From NCBI GenBank assembly GCA_009780545.1, contig WQZW01000039.1, positions 1-8,813 of the forward strand: a DNA stretch of 8,813 nt, given 5' to 3'. This DNA is from Treponema sp. Lineage in GTDB: Bacteria > Spirochaetota > Spirochaetia > Treponematales > Breznakiellaceae. Each line of letters opens with the position of its first letter. Within the stretch, counting starts at the first letter, position 1. The notes under the pieces were generated by a model. It was given only the letters and a program-made list of their open reading frames with translations. It did no database searches and was not told the origin of the DNA. The translations under genes and the position numbers were made by a program. Positions 1-6,830 of this stretch are shown one piece after another.

Positions 1-160
1 GGAAAAAACGCCTGCATATTGCGATGCGGCCACAGATGACAGGCTAAAAACAGCAGACGGTGTATGTGGGAATGGCCGTTGAGCATGGTTTTCCCTTACA
101 CTAAAGTAAATGCTGTTGCCCTGGGTTTGTGCGCAGATGCCGCCGGATTCGCCCGGCAAT

Positions 161-189
161 TTGAATTAGCCCGGCGATTCACCTATACT
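161..189 (+). promoter_or_regulatory. Putative sigma70-type promoter of the outer-membrane protein gene
   Basis: TTGAAT (161-166) and TATACT (184-189) are separated by exactly 17 bases, matching the sigma70 consensus at 4 of 6 and 5 of 6 positions. Transcription would start near 196, about 50 bases before the ATG at 248. A 6-base inverted repeat (ACCTAT 181-186, ATAGGT 199-204) spans the -10 box and the predicted start, and a GCCCGGC direct repeat (151-157 and 169-175) brackets the -35 box. Either could be an operator. The call rests on sequence match only. Confidence 0.5.
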
Positions 190-247
190 TAAGGAAACAT
201 AGGTTTTATCGAACCGGCGGAAATTTAAGTGCAAGGAGAGATCGGGG

Positions 248-988
248 ATGCGTAATTTTGTTTTGCGGCTGCTTATTGCGATGCTTGCGTCGGCAGCGGT
301 CTTTGCCCAGAGCGATTTCGCATTTTCCTCAAAGAACGTGTTTACCGTGGATTTCGGGCCTTCCCTGATCGGCTCGATGCTCCGTTTGTCCGGAGCCGTC
401 GCGTCAAGCACGATGGGGATGCAGGACATCGACACGGACGGTTTCGGGATCGGCATGCAGTACGAGAGGCAACTGCTTGAACGGCTCAGCCTTGCGGGGA
501 GATTTTCCTTCCTGCGTGCCGGCCTTTCGGTGGATGAGGAAGGCACGAGGCTCGGGGCGAACTTTTTTTCCTATTCGGCCGAGGCCCTGGTCCGCTATTA
601 CCCCACCGGAAAGGTGTTCTTTATGGGGATGATGCTGGGTTACGCAAACCTGCTGGCGGACATTTCGGGCGAGGCCAAAATTACCATGCCGGACGGCAAT
701 ATCAATGTGACGGAGCTCCACTTCAGCGCTCCCCGGAACTTCCTCAAGCTGGGGGTCAAGCTGGGCTGGAGGATGAACTTCGGGGCGGCAAGCGGACTTG
801 TCTTCGAGCCTTCGCTGGGCTACAACATCGGGATCGGTTTCGGCGACACCATCAAGGAGCAGATGTCGCAGTACGTCAGCGGGCACGTCGGGGGTATTTT
901 TGGGGACACGGTGTTCTACAACAGCATCGAGCACTTCCTGTTCGCCGGCGGCCCCCGCGTGACGATGGCTCTGGGCATGCGGTTTTAG
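248..988 (+). CDS. Secreted, probable outer-membrane beta-barrel protein
   Basis: This is an uncharacterised protein of 246 residues. Residues 1-20 form a classic signal peptide: Arg at 2 and 7, a hydrophobic core LLIAMLASAAV, and a probable signal peptidase I site after VFA. The mature part has no long hydrophobic helix. It shows alternating polar and apolar stretches, many Gly and aromatic residues, and repeated short segments such as YYPTGKVFFMGMMLGYANL that fit amphipathic beta strands. It ends in Phe (ALGMRF), the usual C-terminal signal for insertion by the BAM machinery. These traits suggest a small 8-10 strand barrel in the outer membrane, but I recognise no named family and cannot assign a substrate. 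The ATG at 248 is preceded by AAGGAG (233-238) at 9 bases. The gene stands alone behind its own promoter and ends 9 bases from the convergent pantothenate kinase gene. Confidence 0.8.
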   Translation: MRNFVLRLLIAMLASAAVFAQSDFAFSSKNVFTVDFGPSLIGSMLRLSGAVASSTMGMQDIDTDGFGIGMQYERQLLERLSLAGRFSFLRAGLSVDEEGTRLGANFFSYSAEALVRYYPTGKVFFMGMMLGYANLLADISGEAKITMPDGNINVTELHFSAPRNFLKLGVKLGWRMNFGAASGLVFEPSLGYNIGIGFGDTIKEQMSQYVSGHVGGIFGDTVFYNSIEHFLFAGGPRVTMALGMRF

Positions 989-997
989 TGTCGGGAT

Positions 998-1810
998 TTA
1001 CGGCCGAAAAGCAAGGCCGGCGCCGACCGCCGTGGTAAACTCCGCATCCGGGGGATAGACGAACTCCGTGCCGTACATCTGGGTAATGCCGGCCAGAAGC
1101 CGCTGGCCGACGACGTTCCCGCTGCCGTTCCCGGTTATCACCACCCGGTCGAGGTTTTTGGCGCGGGCGGCAAAAACCGAAAGCATGCCGATCACCTGAT
1201 AGACCATGTTGATGATGGCGAGGGCAAAGTCCGCATTGCAGGCACCGTCGGACATTTTGCCGAAATTGGAAATGGTCGCTTCCTTATTGAGGAAACCCAT
1301 TTCCATGTCGGTGATGTCCTCCAGCAGAAGATCCACCGTTTTGAAGTTCCCCTTTTGGGCCAACTTGACGATCTCGCTGAATTCGCAGGTCGGCAGGAGC
1401 TTTTTTGCCAGCCCGATGATCGTTCCGCCTCCAACGCCGGAACCGCCGTAATGGGAAATGCCGGCACTGCCGGCCTCGATGATCGCCGTTCCGGTTCCGA
1501 TATTGGTGATAATGATATTGTCAAGCCCGGAAAGGAATTTGCCGCCGGTACCTATCGCCCTGATCTCGTCCACGCATTTGGTGGGAATCCCGAAAATATC
1601 GTCCTTAATCCGTGTCGATCCGACTCCGGTGATCATAATCCCCTGAACGTCCTGGATACAGATGGTGTTTTCCAGCAGCATTTTCCCGAAGGCGCCGGTC
1701 GCGGCCGCCACCGCATCGGAAGCCTTGATCTTTACCTTGCGGATCAATCTGCCCCGTTCGATGGAGACGGCCTTTGTCGTGGTGGCCCCGATGTCGATGC
1801 CCACTATCAC
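998..1810 (-). CDS. coaW: Type II pantothenate kinase
   Basis: The product phosphorylates pantothenate with ATP, the first and committing step of coenzyme A synthesis, in the cytoplasm. It has 270 residues, normal for bacterial type II (Fumble/PanK-like, ASKHA-fold) enzymes. Visible motifs are the phosphate-binding DIGATTTK (6-13), VDE at 80-82 whose Glu is the probable catalytic base, NIGTGTA (103-109), the Gly-rich HYGGSGVGGGTIIGL (120-134), ISNFGK (180-185), and a C-terminal TGNGSGN (226-232). I chose the GTG at 1810 because GAGGGG lies 6 bases upstream and the ATP motif begins at once. An in-frame TTG at 1843 would add 11 residues and overlap the previous gene. The open frame continues much further upstream, but that part lies antisense-free under the nucleotidyltransferase gene and is not coding. 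Last gene of the GNAT-folA-nucleotidyltransferase-coaW operon, 23 bases after its neighbour. The substrate is inferred from family motifs. Confidence 0.86.
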   Translation of the reverse strand: MIVGIDIGATTTKAVSIERGRLIRKVKIKASDAVAAATGAFGKMLLENTICIQDVQGIMITGVGSTRIKDDIFGIPTKCVDEIRAIGTGGKFLSGLDNIIITNIGTGTAIIEAGSAGISHYGGSGVGGGTIIGLAKKLLPTCEFSEIVKLAQKGNFKTVDLLLEDITDMEMGFLNKEATISNFGKMSDGACNADFALAIINMVYQVIGMLSVFAARAKNLDRVVITGNGSGNVVGQRLLAGITQMYGTEFVYPPDAEFTTAVGAGLAFRP

Positions 1811-1833
1811 TTTCGGCCCCTCGGGGATTGCGT

Positions 1834-2757
1834 TTACTTCCAAAGCGTTTCCGGATAGATGCCGGCCGCGGTCAGTTCGGCGAGTTTCCGTACCGCCTGT
1901 TCCCGGTCCTCCCGGTAGGTAACGCCGAACCATTCGGAATCGGCCTGCAGTACCTTGATTTTGGCGATCCCTTTTTTGATGAACAGGTCGGCGGCCCGGG
2001 GGATAAAGCATTCGTCCTTGATATTTGCCGGAATGTCGGCGGCGAAGTCGGCAAGGAAATCCTCGAAGTACGTGCGGAATTCCTTGATCAGGCCGGCGGG
2101 AAATCCCCAAAAGTTCATCGATACCGGGCTGTCTGCAGGAAGTTCGCGCAGGGAACCGTCCGAATCGGTCGCCGTCAGTTTGCCGTCCCTGGCCTGGATC
2201 CCGCCAAGTTCCTCGACGGAAACCAGATAGCCGTCCTTGACCCGGCAGACTCCCCGTGTTACGCCGCCCTGCGGACTCAGCGTCCGGTCCAGGCGGTAGG
2301 GAACCAGCACCGGTTCGTCGCCGGAAGGTCCGCAAAGGTGGCCGCCCAGCACCCGGAAGGCCTCCGGTCCGTAAAAGTCGTCGGCATTGATGACGGCGAA
2401 CGGCCCGTCTATCTTGTCGGCGGCACAGAGCAGGGCATGGGTCGTGCCCCAAGGCCGGTTCCGCCCGGCATCTTTTGCCTTGGCAAAGAGTTCCTTGGGG
2501 ATAAGCCGGTCCAGCTCCTGGAAGGCAAGCTCGTAGTTGACTTTCGCTTCCATGCGGGACAGAACGGCCCGACGGAAATCTTCTTCTATGTCGCCCCGAA
2601 TGATAAAAACGATTTTTTCAAAACCCGAACGCAGGGCATCGTAGACGGAATAGTCCAACAGCACCTCGCCGTTTTTGCCCAGCCGGTCCATCTGCTTGAG
2701 CCCGCCGTAACGGCTGCCCATGCCGGCGGCAAGTACCACCAATGTCGCACCTTTCAT
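1834..2757 (-). CDS. NDP-sugar pyrophosphorylase-like nucleotidyltransferase
   Basis: The 307-residue product has a Rossmann-like nucleotidyltransferase (GT-A-like) fold that typically joins NTP and a sugar phosphate, or a similar acceptor, to give an activated NDP derivative. The N-terminus carries VVLAAGMGSRYGGLKQM (7-23), the nucleotide-binding G-x-G-S-R signature. RPWGTTHALL (101-110) and INADDFYG (123-130), with its metal-binding Asp residues, fit the middle of the active site. No left-handed beta-helix repeats of GlmU or GlgC type are visible, so it is not one of those. The true acceptor is unknown. ATG at 2757 has AGGAGG at 2762-2767, and the start overlaps the folA stop as ATGA, which points to translational coupling. 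coaW follows after 23 bases. The placement between two cofactor genes does not by itself reveal the substrate. Confidence 0.82.
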   Translation of the reverse strand: MKGATLVVLAAGMGSRYGGLKQMDRLGKNGEVLLDYSVYDALRSGFEKIVFIIRGDIEEDFRRAVLSRMEAKVNYELAFQELDRLIPKELFAKAKDAGRNRPWGTTHALLCAADKIDGPFAVINADDFYGPEAFRVLGGHLCGPSGDEPVLVPYRLDRTLSPQGGVTRGVCRVKDGYLVSVEELGGIQARDGKLTATDSDGSLRELPADSPVSMNFWGFPAGLIKEFRTYFEDFLADFAADIPANIKDECFIPRAADLFIKKGIAKIKVLQADSEWFGVTYREDREQAVRKLAELTAAGIYPETLWK

Positions 2758-3236
2758 GTTGCCTCCTGTTCTGCCCTTCTATTGTAGCGTATAAACGAAA
2801 AGCCGTCAAAGTTGTTCACGCCGGCCTCTTCCCACTCCGCCGCATCCAGCTCCGGGAAAAACGCATCGCCTTCGATCTGCCGACGTACCAGGGTAAGTTC
2901 GACACGGTCGGCCAAGGGCAGCGCCTGTCGGTAGATCGAAGCCCCTCCGCAGATAAAGACCTTTTCGGAACCGGCGCAGGCGGCCAAGGCACCTTCCAGC
3001 GAGGGGAAAACGCTTGCCCCCGGAAGCTCCGTCAGCGTCCTGGAAACCACGATATTTGCCCTTCCGGGAAGCGGGCGTTTGGGCAGCGATTCCCATGTTT
3101 TTCTGCCCATGATGCAGGGACAGCCCAGGGTAAGTTCCTTGAAACGGGCAAGGTCTTCCTTTATGGTCCAAGGCAGGGCGTTGTCCCTACCGATAACCCG
3201 ATTTTCCGAAATTGCGACGATTATTATCACTTCCAT
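2754..3236 (-). CDS. folA: Dihydrofolate reductase
   Basis: The enzyme reduces dihydrofolate to tetrahydrofolate with NADPH and so supports thymidylate, purine and methionine synthesis. At 160 residues it has the usual bacterial length. Diagnostic features are VAISENRVIGRDNALPW (7-23, Met20-loop region and conserved Trp), Asp28 in KEDLARFKELT as catalytic acid, GRKTWESLP (44-52, NADPH binding), VVSRT (63-67), and ICGGASIY (95-102, the Gly-Gly cofactor turn). ATG at 3236 is preceded by TAAGGA (3244-3249) at 7 bases. Second gene of the minus-strand operon, 21 bases after the acetyltransferase and overlapping the next gene by four bases. No thymidylate synthase gene is adjacent, although thyA often neighbours folA in other bacteria. 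Confidence 0.95.
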   Translation of the reverse strand: MEVIIIVAISENRVIGRDNALPWTIKEDLARFKELTLGCPCIMGRKTWESLPKRPLPGRANIVVSRTLTELPGASVFPSLEGALAACAGSEKVFICGGASIYRQALPLADRVELTLVRRQIEGDAFFPELDAAEWEEAGVNNFDGFSFIRYNRRAEQEAT

Positions 3237-3257
3237 TTGCCTATCCTTACCCGAAAA

Positions 3258-3836
3258 TTATTGACAAGTTTCCGGCCGATTGATCCGTAGCCAGCGTTCC
3301 CTGGTAATCCCGCAGTGGACGGTATCGCGGAAAACGCCCTTGACCTTAACTTCCTGCCGGCCGATTCCCTCCCGTTCCATGCCGCACTTTTCCATCACCC
3401 TGCCGGAGCCTTCGTTGCCCACGTAAAAAGTCGCCTCGACACGGTTCAGTTCGAGCCGCTCGAAACTCAGTTCAAGCACCGCCGTCAAGGCTTCGGTCAT
3501 ATAGCCTTTGCCCCAATAATTTCGGTTCATCGCATAGCCGAAACCGGCCTTCTCGTGTTTCGCATCGATCCGCAGGTCCAGGCTGCCGATGCACTTTCCC
3601 TCCGACTTCAGCTCCAACGCGAAACGCCCCGGAGCCGCCCAAAAATACTCCACGATTCCGGCCCTCGCCTCATCCTGAGTCTTCACCCCTTCCCAGATCA
3701 GGAAACGCAAAGTTTCCTCGTCGCTGCCGTACTCAAAAAAATCAGCCGCATCCTCCCTGCGAAACTTCCGCAGCACGAGCCTCGGCGTCTGTAGCCTCTC
3801 GTTATCGTACAGAATTTCCAGGTAGTTGTCCTTCAT
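3258..3836 (-). CDS. GNAT-family N-acetyltransferase, RimJ/RimL type
   Basis: The 192-residue product is a GNAT-fold enzyme that moves an acetyl group from acetyl-CoA to an amine. It begins with the typical ETxRLxLR-like strand (LQTPRLVLRKFRREDAADFF, about 15-34). The acetyl-CoA pyrophosphate loop is NYWGKGYMTEAL (about 105-116), and the C-terminal part has NEGSGRVMEKCGMEREG followed by VFRDTVHCGITRERW, the usual RimJ/RimL closing motif. Members modify ribosomal protein N-termini, amino acids, antibiotics or other small amines, and the sequence does not decide which. ATG at 3836 has AGGAG (3843-3847) at 6 bases. First gene of the operon ahead of folA. I found no convincing -35/-10 pair upstream on this strand in 3837-3956, only a weak TATGTT-like -10. 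Confidence 0.88.
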   Translation of the reverse strand: MKDNYLEILYDNERLQTPRLVLRKFRREDAADFFEYGSDEETLRFLIWEGVKTQDEARAGIVEYFWAAPGRFALELKSEGKCIGSLDLRIDAKHEKAGFGYAMNRNYWGKGYMTEALTAVLELSFERLELNRVEATFYVGNEGSGRVMEKCGMEREGIGRQEVKVKGVFRDTVHCGITRERWLRINRPETCQ

Positions 3837-3956
3837 TTTTTTCTCCTGCCGAACAGTAACATAAAAGAAGAAAAATTACAATGTGATCGGAGGATTGACA
3901 TCGAAATCAACCGCCAACGCGGAGACCGATCCGATCCGACGAGGCGGACAGGGCAC

Positions 3957-3985
3957 TTGGCATCAATAAAAAAATCTGCTTTAAT
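3957..3985 (+). promoter_or_regulatory. Strong sigma70-type promoter of the solute-binding protein gene
   Basis: TTGGCA (3957-3962) and TTTAAT (3980-3985) lie exactly 17 bases apart, each with 5 of 6 consensus positions, joined by an A-rich spacer. The predicted transcription start is near 3992, giving a leader of about 64 bases before the ATG at 4056. The promoter rules out the in-frame TTG at 3957 and ATG at 3984 as starts, because both fall inside it. It lies in the 219-base gap between the divergent GNAT and solute-binding genes. Confidence 0.65.
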
Positions 3986-4001
3986 GAAGTCGATAAAGAG
4001 A

Positions 4002-4019
4002 AGCCTTGGGTGCAAGGCT
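4002..4019 (+). other. Short hairpin in the leader of the solute-binding protein gene
   Basis: AGCCTTG (4002-4008) and CAAGGCT (4013-4019) form a perfect 7-base-pair stem with the four-base loop GGTG. It begins about 10 bases after the predicted transcription start and ends 24 bases before the Shine-Dalgarno GGGAG. No T-run follows, so it is not an intrinsic terminator. A 5'-end stabiliser or a binding site is possible. Confidence 0.4.
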
Positions 4020-4055
4020 GTTATTCAATGGAAAGAACGTTTGGGAGAACATAAG

Positions 4056-5513
4056 ATGGCCGAAAATTACTTCAAAAGAATTCTCGAAAAACTTCACTCG
4101 TCCCTGGCCCGTCTTTCCCCCGGAAGGAGATTCACCCTGCCGCTGTTTTTCGTCTATCTCAAGGGGCTTCGTGAGCGGCTTGCCTTCTCTTCCCCCTACC
4201 GAAGAATGCGCGGGACCTCAAAAACTTCTGTCCCAAGTCCGGGGCGCCCGTCCGGCCTCCTCGCCAGGGCAACGGCCACGGATACCATGGCGGGTACAAA
4301 GGAGCGGAACGCTGAATTTCGCCGTCCGCCGGAAAATAAAAGAATGCCTTTGCCCCGGCCCTATTTGGGAAAAAGGATTGACATCTTTTTGGTTGCCGCC
4401 ATGTCCGTTATCCTTATTTTTGTTATTCCCGGCTTTTACTCAAGGCTGGGGGGAAAAGTTGCTACTATCATTGACATTTCCGTCTCGCCTCAGTTTTGGA
4501 CGATGTTTGGGGAAACCGCCGACCTGCTCCTCGAAGAGTTCCATCAGCAGCATCCTGATTTCAGGATAATAGTTGCCGACGACGAAAATACCGACATCAT
4601 TTTTTTTGACGACGGCACTTTTGCGTCCCTCGTAGACAGTTCCGCATTGGCATCGCTCGGCCCGTACATCTACACCCCGTCCGGCGAGGAAGCCCCGAAA
4701 GCCAGGGTCCTGCTGTCTTTCATCGACCTTTTTTTCTATAATATCGACATACTGCAAAATGCGGGCAATGACCGCCCTCCGACTACCCGTGCGGAATTTC
4801 TTGCCATGGCCGAATCGGTCGCGCGGACCTACGCCGACAATGAAGTTTCCCCGTTTGCCATAGCCCTTGCCGAGGAAACCCCGACAAGAATCCGCAACGA
4901 TTTTTATCCCTGGGTCTGGGCGCTTGGCGGCGATGTACGTTTCGGTTTTTCCGGGGAAGGCGCTTTCGAGCCGAGTCCCCAGACGACGAACGCCGTCAAC
5001 TTTCTTGCGCGGATGAATCTCGACCACCTGCTTGCCGAAGGCACTTTTCGAAGAACCGGGGAGGAACTTCTTGTAATGTTTGCCGAAGGAAAAGTTGCAA
5101 TGATACTTGCATCGTCCAGGGACATTCCTTTTTTGAGAAATGCCGGTCGGATAAACTTCGATGTTACGGCGGTTCCGGCCTTGGCATCCGGCAGAAACCG
5201 ACTGGGCGTTTCCGGGATTTATGCCGGCATCTCAAGCACGAGCCCGCATCCGGAACATGCCTGGGCGTTTATTGTTTTTGTCGAAAGCAAAATCAACCTC
5301 CTGGCCGAGATACTGGGAGCCGTTCCCGGAAACCTTTTTGCCAACTTTCCGCCCCGGTATATCGAGGACGACGGCATGTACGCAAAGGTCTGGGACATTT
5401 TCGAAGATGCCGAAATCGTGGAATTTGCAAGTGACGATGTTCAGGAAATCGAAGCGGCAAAACAGATCCGCCTGATGCTGGAACGGGCTTTCGAGCCGAT
5501 CCTTGAGAATTAG
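4056..5513 (+). CDS. Membrane-anchored family 1 solute-binding protein
   Basis: The product resembles the sugar-binding proteins of ABC importers (MalE-like family 1), which deliver a solute to a permease or a sensor outside the inner membrane. With this start it has 485 residues: a basic, Pro/Ser/Arg-rich segment (1-96), a single membrane helix (about 108-128, IDIFLVAAMSVILIFVIPGFY), then the exported binding domain. In that domain, FFYNIDILQNAGNDRPPTTRAEFLAMAESV, FYPWVWALGGD, VNFLARMNLDHLL, FAEGKVAMILASS and HPEHAWAFIVFVES are family hallmarks in the right order. There is no lipoprotein Cys box, so the helix is likely an uncleaved anchor. ATG 4056 is chosen for GGGAG (4043-4047) at 8 bases and the promoter just upstream. 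ATG 4344 (389 residues, helix at 12-32) is a serious alternative without a good ribosome site. No permease or ATPase gene is nearby. Substrate unknown. Confidence 0.82.
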   Translation: MAENYFKRILEKLHSSLARLSPGRRFTLPLFFVYLKGLRERLAFSSPYRRMRGTSKTSVPSPGRPSGLLARATATDTMAGTKERNAEFRRPPENKRMPLPRPYLGKRIDIFLVAAMSVILIFVIPGFYSRLGGKVATIIDISVSPQFWTMFGETADLLLEEFHQQHPDFRIIVADDENTDIIFFDDGTFASLVDSSALASLGPYIYTPSGEEAPKARVLLSFIDLFFYNIDILQNAGNDRPPTTRAEFLAMAESVARTYADNEVSPFAIALAEETPTRIRNDFYPWVWALGGDVRFGFSGEGAFEPSPQTTNAVNFLARMNLDHLLAEGTFRRTGEELLVMFAEGKVAMILASSRDIPFLRNAGRINFDVTAVPALASGRNRLGVSGIYAGISSTSPHPEHAWAFIVFVESKINLLAEILGAVPGNLFANFPPRYIEDDGMYAKVWDIFEDAEIVEFASDDVQEIEAAKQIRLMLERAFEPILEN

Positions 5514-5531
5514 TTACACCTATCCAATAAT

Positions 5532-5591
5532 GCGGGAGCTCCATTCTCCCGCGGAAAATGGAGTGGGAGATTTGTATAATAAACCTCCATT
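5532..5591 (+). terminator. Overlapping alternative hairpins after the solute-binding protein gene
   Basis: Three pairings compete here. GCGGGAG (5532-5538) pairs with CTCCCGC (5546-5552) around a 7-base loop, CTCCATT. That whole loop (5539-5545) is also complementary to AATGGAG (5557-5563), which can instead pair with a second CTCCATT (5585-5591). The first stem begins 18 bases after the solute-binding stop and may end its transcript, but no T-run follows. A perfect -10 hexamer, TATAAT (5575-5580), sits in the last loop without a recognisable -35 partner. Function as terminator, attenuator or operator is inferred. Confidence 0.4.
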
Positions 5592-5639
5592 CTTTCATTA
5601 TGATTTCCCGTTTCCCTAGCTGAATCACCGTCCGATATG

Positions 5640-5648
5640 TGGTATACT
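5640..5648 (+). promoter_or_regulatory. Extended -10 element at the glycosyltransferase start
   Basis: TGGTATACT is an extended -10 (TGn plus TATACT, 5 of 6). The -35 position at 17 bases (5620-5625, CTGAAT) is weak, as is common for extended -10 promoters. The predicted transcription start is about 5654-5655, on the ATG at 5654. The element also overlaps the alternative GTG start at 5639. Upstream TATAAT at 5575-5580 could give a longer transcript instead. Confidence 0.4.
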
Positions 5649-5653
5649 GCGGT

Positions 5654-6814
5654 ATGGAAGCCGTTGCTCTTTTTGACTTCTTTCGCTACGGTTGTAGCGT
5701 TTTTTTTGTCGCCCTGCAGGGTTTGTTGATGTTCGGATTGCTCCGCGAGTGGAGGCGGGACAAGCGTGCGGTGCATGCCGGAATGGTGGGGGAGCCGGCG
5801 AAGGTGTCGGTGATTATTCCCGTCCACAACGAGCAGGAGCGGATGATGCGACTGCTGGAAACCATCCTCGTGCAGGATTATCCGGCGGAAATTGTTTTTG
5901 TCGACGACCGCAGCGACGATGAAAGCCCCGCGATGCTTGCCGCCTGTGCGGAAAGGGCCGGTGCCCTGGGCATTAACTGCAGAATCATTACCCTGACGGA
6001 AAATCCGGGGCCGAACTTCAAGCAGTTTGCCCTTTCCCGCGGTTTTGCCGAGGCCGGCGGGGAGCTGCTGCTGCTGACCGACGGCGACTGTACCCTGAGG
6101 CCCGGTTGGATACGGGCGATGGTGGCCCGCATGGGGGATCGAAGTATCGGGGCGATGATCGGGCCGGTTTTTAAGCGGGCGGATGCCGGCGGGTTTCTGG
6201 CCCGGTATCAGTGCTACGACCATGCCATCCGCTACAACCATCTTGCCGGGGCCATCGGGCTCGGGGCTGCCGCCGGAGGTTTCGGGAACAATCTCATTGT
6301 CAGGCGGGCGGCGTTGGAGGCCGCCGGCGGGTACGGGGCGGTTCATCAGGGGCCGACCGAGGATGCGGCCCTTATCGCCCTGATTCGCCGCCATAGCGGA
6401 TACCGTATTGCCGCCTCCGTCCTTACCGATACCGCCGTGGAAACCTGCGGCGAGGAAAGCTGGCGGAAGTTCGTCGCCCAGACGCTGCGCTGGAACAACG
6501 GCGGCCTTTTCAGCAGGGACCTTTTCACCCGACTCGGCTACAACCTGCTCATGATTCTCAGCGGTGCCTGTACCCTCGCCGCCTTCCTCCTGCCTTTCTT
6601 CCCCAAGCTTTGGCCCCTGCCGCTTGCCATGCTGATCGTAATGCTGGGAAACACCTTGGCGATGTTCGTCCTGTTCCGAAAGAAACTGCCCAAGGCCGGT
6701 CCCGCGCAACTCGGCTACGTCCCGGCCCTATTCTTTACCCCGCCGTTTTTCACCCTGATAACGCTGATGGGGTATTGCAGAGTCAAGGCCAGATGGAAGG
6801 GAAAAAAGATTTGA
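5654..6814 (+). CDS. Membrane-associated family 2 glycosyltransferase
   Basis: The product transfers a sugar from an NDP-sugar to a lipid or polysaccharide acceptor at the cytoplasmic membrane. It has 386 residues from this ATG. An N-terminal helix (about 4-31) leads into the GT-A domain, which opens with VSVIIPVHNEQ (52-62). Catalytic signatures are complete: VDDRSDD (83-89), the DxD-type TDGDC (142-146), TED (235-237, catalytic base) and QTLRW (276-280, the QxxRW motif of processive and related GT2 enzymes). Three further helices follow at about 296-315, 322-341 and 355-374, then a basic tail. The layout resembles glycolipid or exopolysaccharide synthases; donor and acceptor are unknown. 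Neither ATG 5654 nor the in-frame GTG 5639 has a Shine-Dalgarno site, and the promoter position suggests a leaderless message. The gene follows the solute-binding gene after 140 bases on the same strand. Confidence 0.88.
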   Translation: MEAVALFDFFRYGCSVFFVALQGLLMFGLLREWRRDKRAVHAGMVGEPAKVSVIIPVHNEQERMMRLLETILVQDYPAEIVFVDDRSDDESPAMLAACAERAGALGINCRIITLTENPGPNFKQFALSRGFAEAGGELLLLTDGDCTLRPGWIRAMVARMGDRSIGAMIGPVFKRADAGGFLARYQCYDHAIRYNHLAGAIGLGAAAGGFGNNLIVRRAALEAAGGYGAVHQGPTEDAALIALIRRHSGYRIAASVLTDTAVETCGEESWRKFVAQTLRWNNGGLFSRDLFTRLGYNLLMILSGACTLAAFLLPFFPKLWPLPLAMLIVMLGNTLAMFVLFRKKLPKAGPAQLGYVPALFFTPPFFTLITLMGYCRVKARWKGKKI

Positions 6815-6830
6815 CGTAAACATTTGGGTT

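Noticed and set aside
79..107. TTGAGC with TAAAGT at 17 bases as a second promoter upstream of the outer-membrane protein gene.
   Set aside because: Both boxes match at only 4 of 6 positions and the better-placed 161-189 promoter explains the gene.
404..934. Open frame of 176 codons on the minus strand in the outer-membrane protein gene.
   Set aside because: The plus-strand protein has a signal peptide, a ribosome site and a C-terminal Phe; the antisense frame has none of these.
1811..2452. Upstream extension of the pantothenate kinase frame to 484 codons.
   Set aside because: The extension overlaps the nucleotidyltransferase gene in another frame, has Arg/Gly-rich nonsense composition, and the kinase ATP motif starts right after GTG 1810.
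1774..2787. Open frame of 337 codons on the plus strand opposite the nucleotidyltransferase.
   Set aside because: It is antisense to a well-supported family protein and has no ribosome site or domain.
3837..3900. TTGACA at 3895-3900 as a plus-strand -35 box.
   Set aside because: No -10 hexamer follows at 16-18 bases; that stretch is GC-rich (CGCGGA).
5510..6709. Open frame of 399 codons on the minus strand across the glycosyltransferase gene.
   Set aside because: It is antisense to a complete GT2 enzyme, lacks a ribosome site, and its translation is low-complexity, rich in Gly, Pro, His and Arg. GC-rich codon bias on the sense strand explains it.
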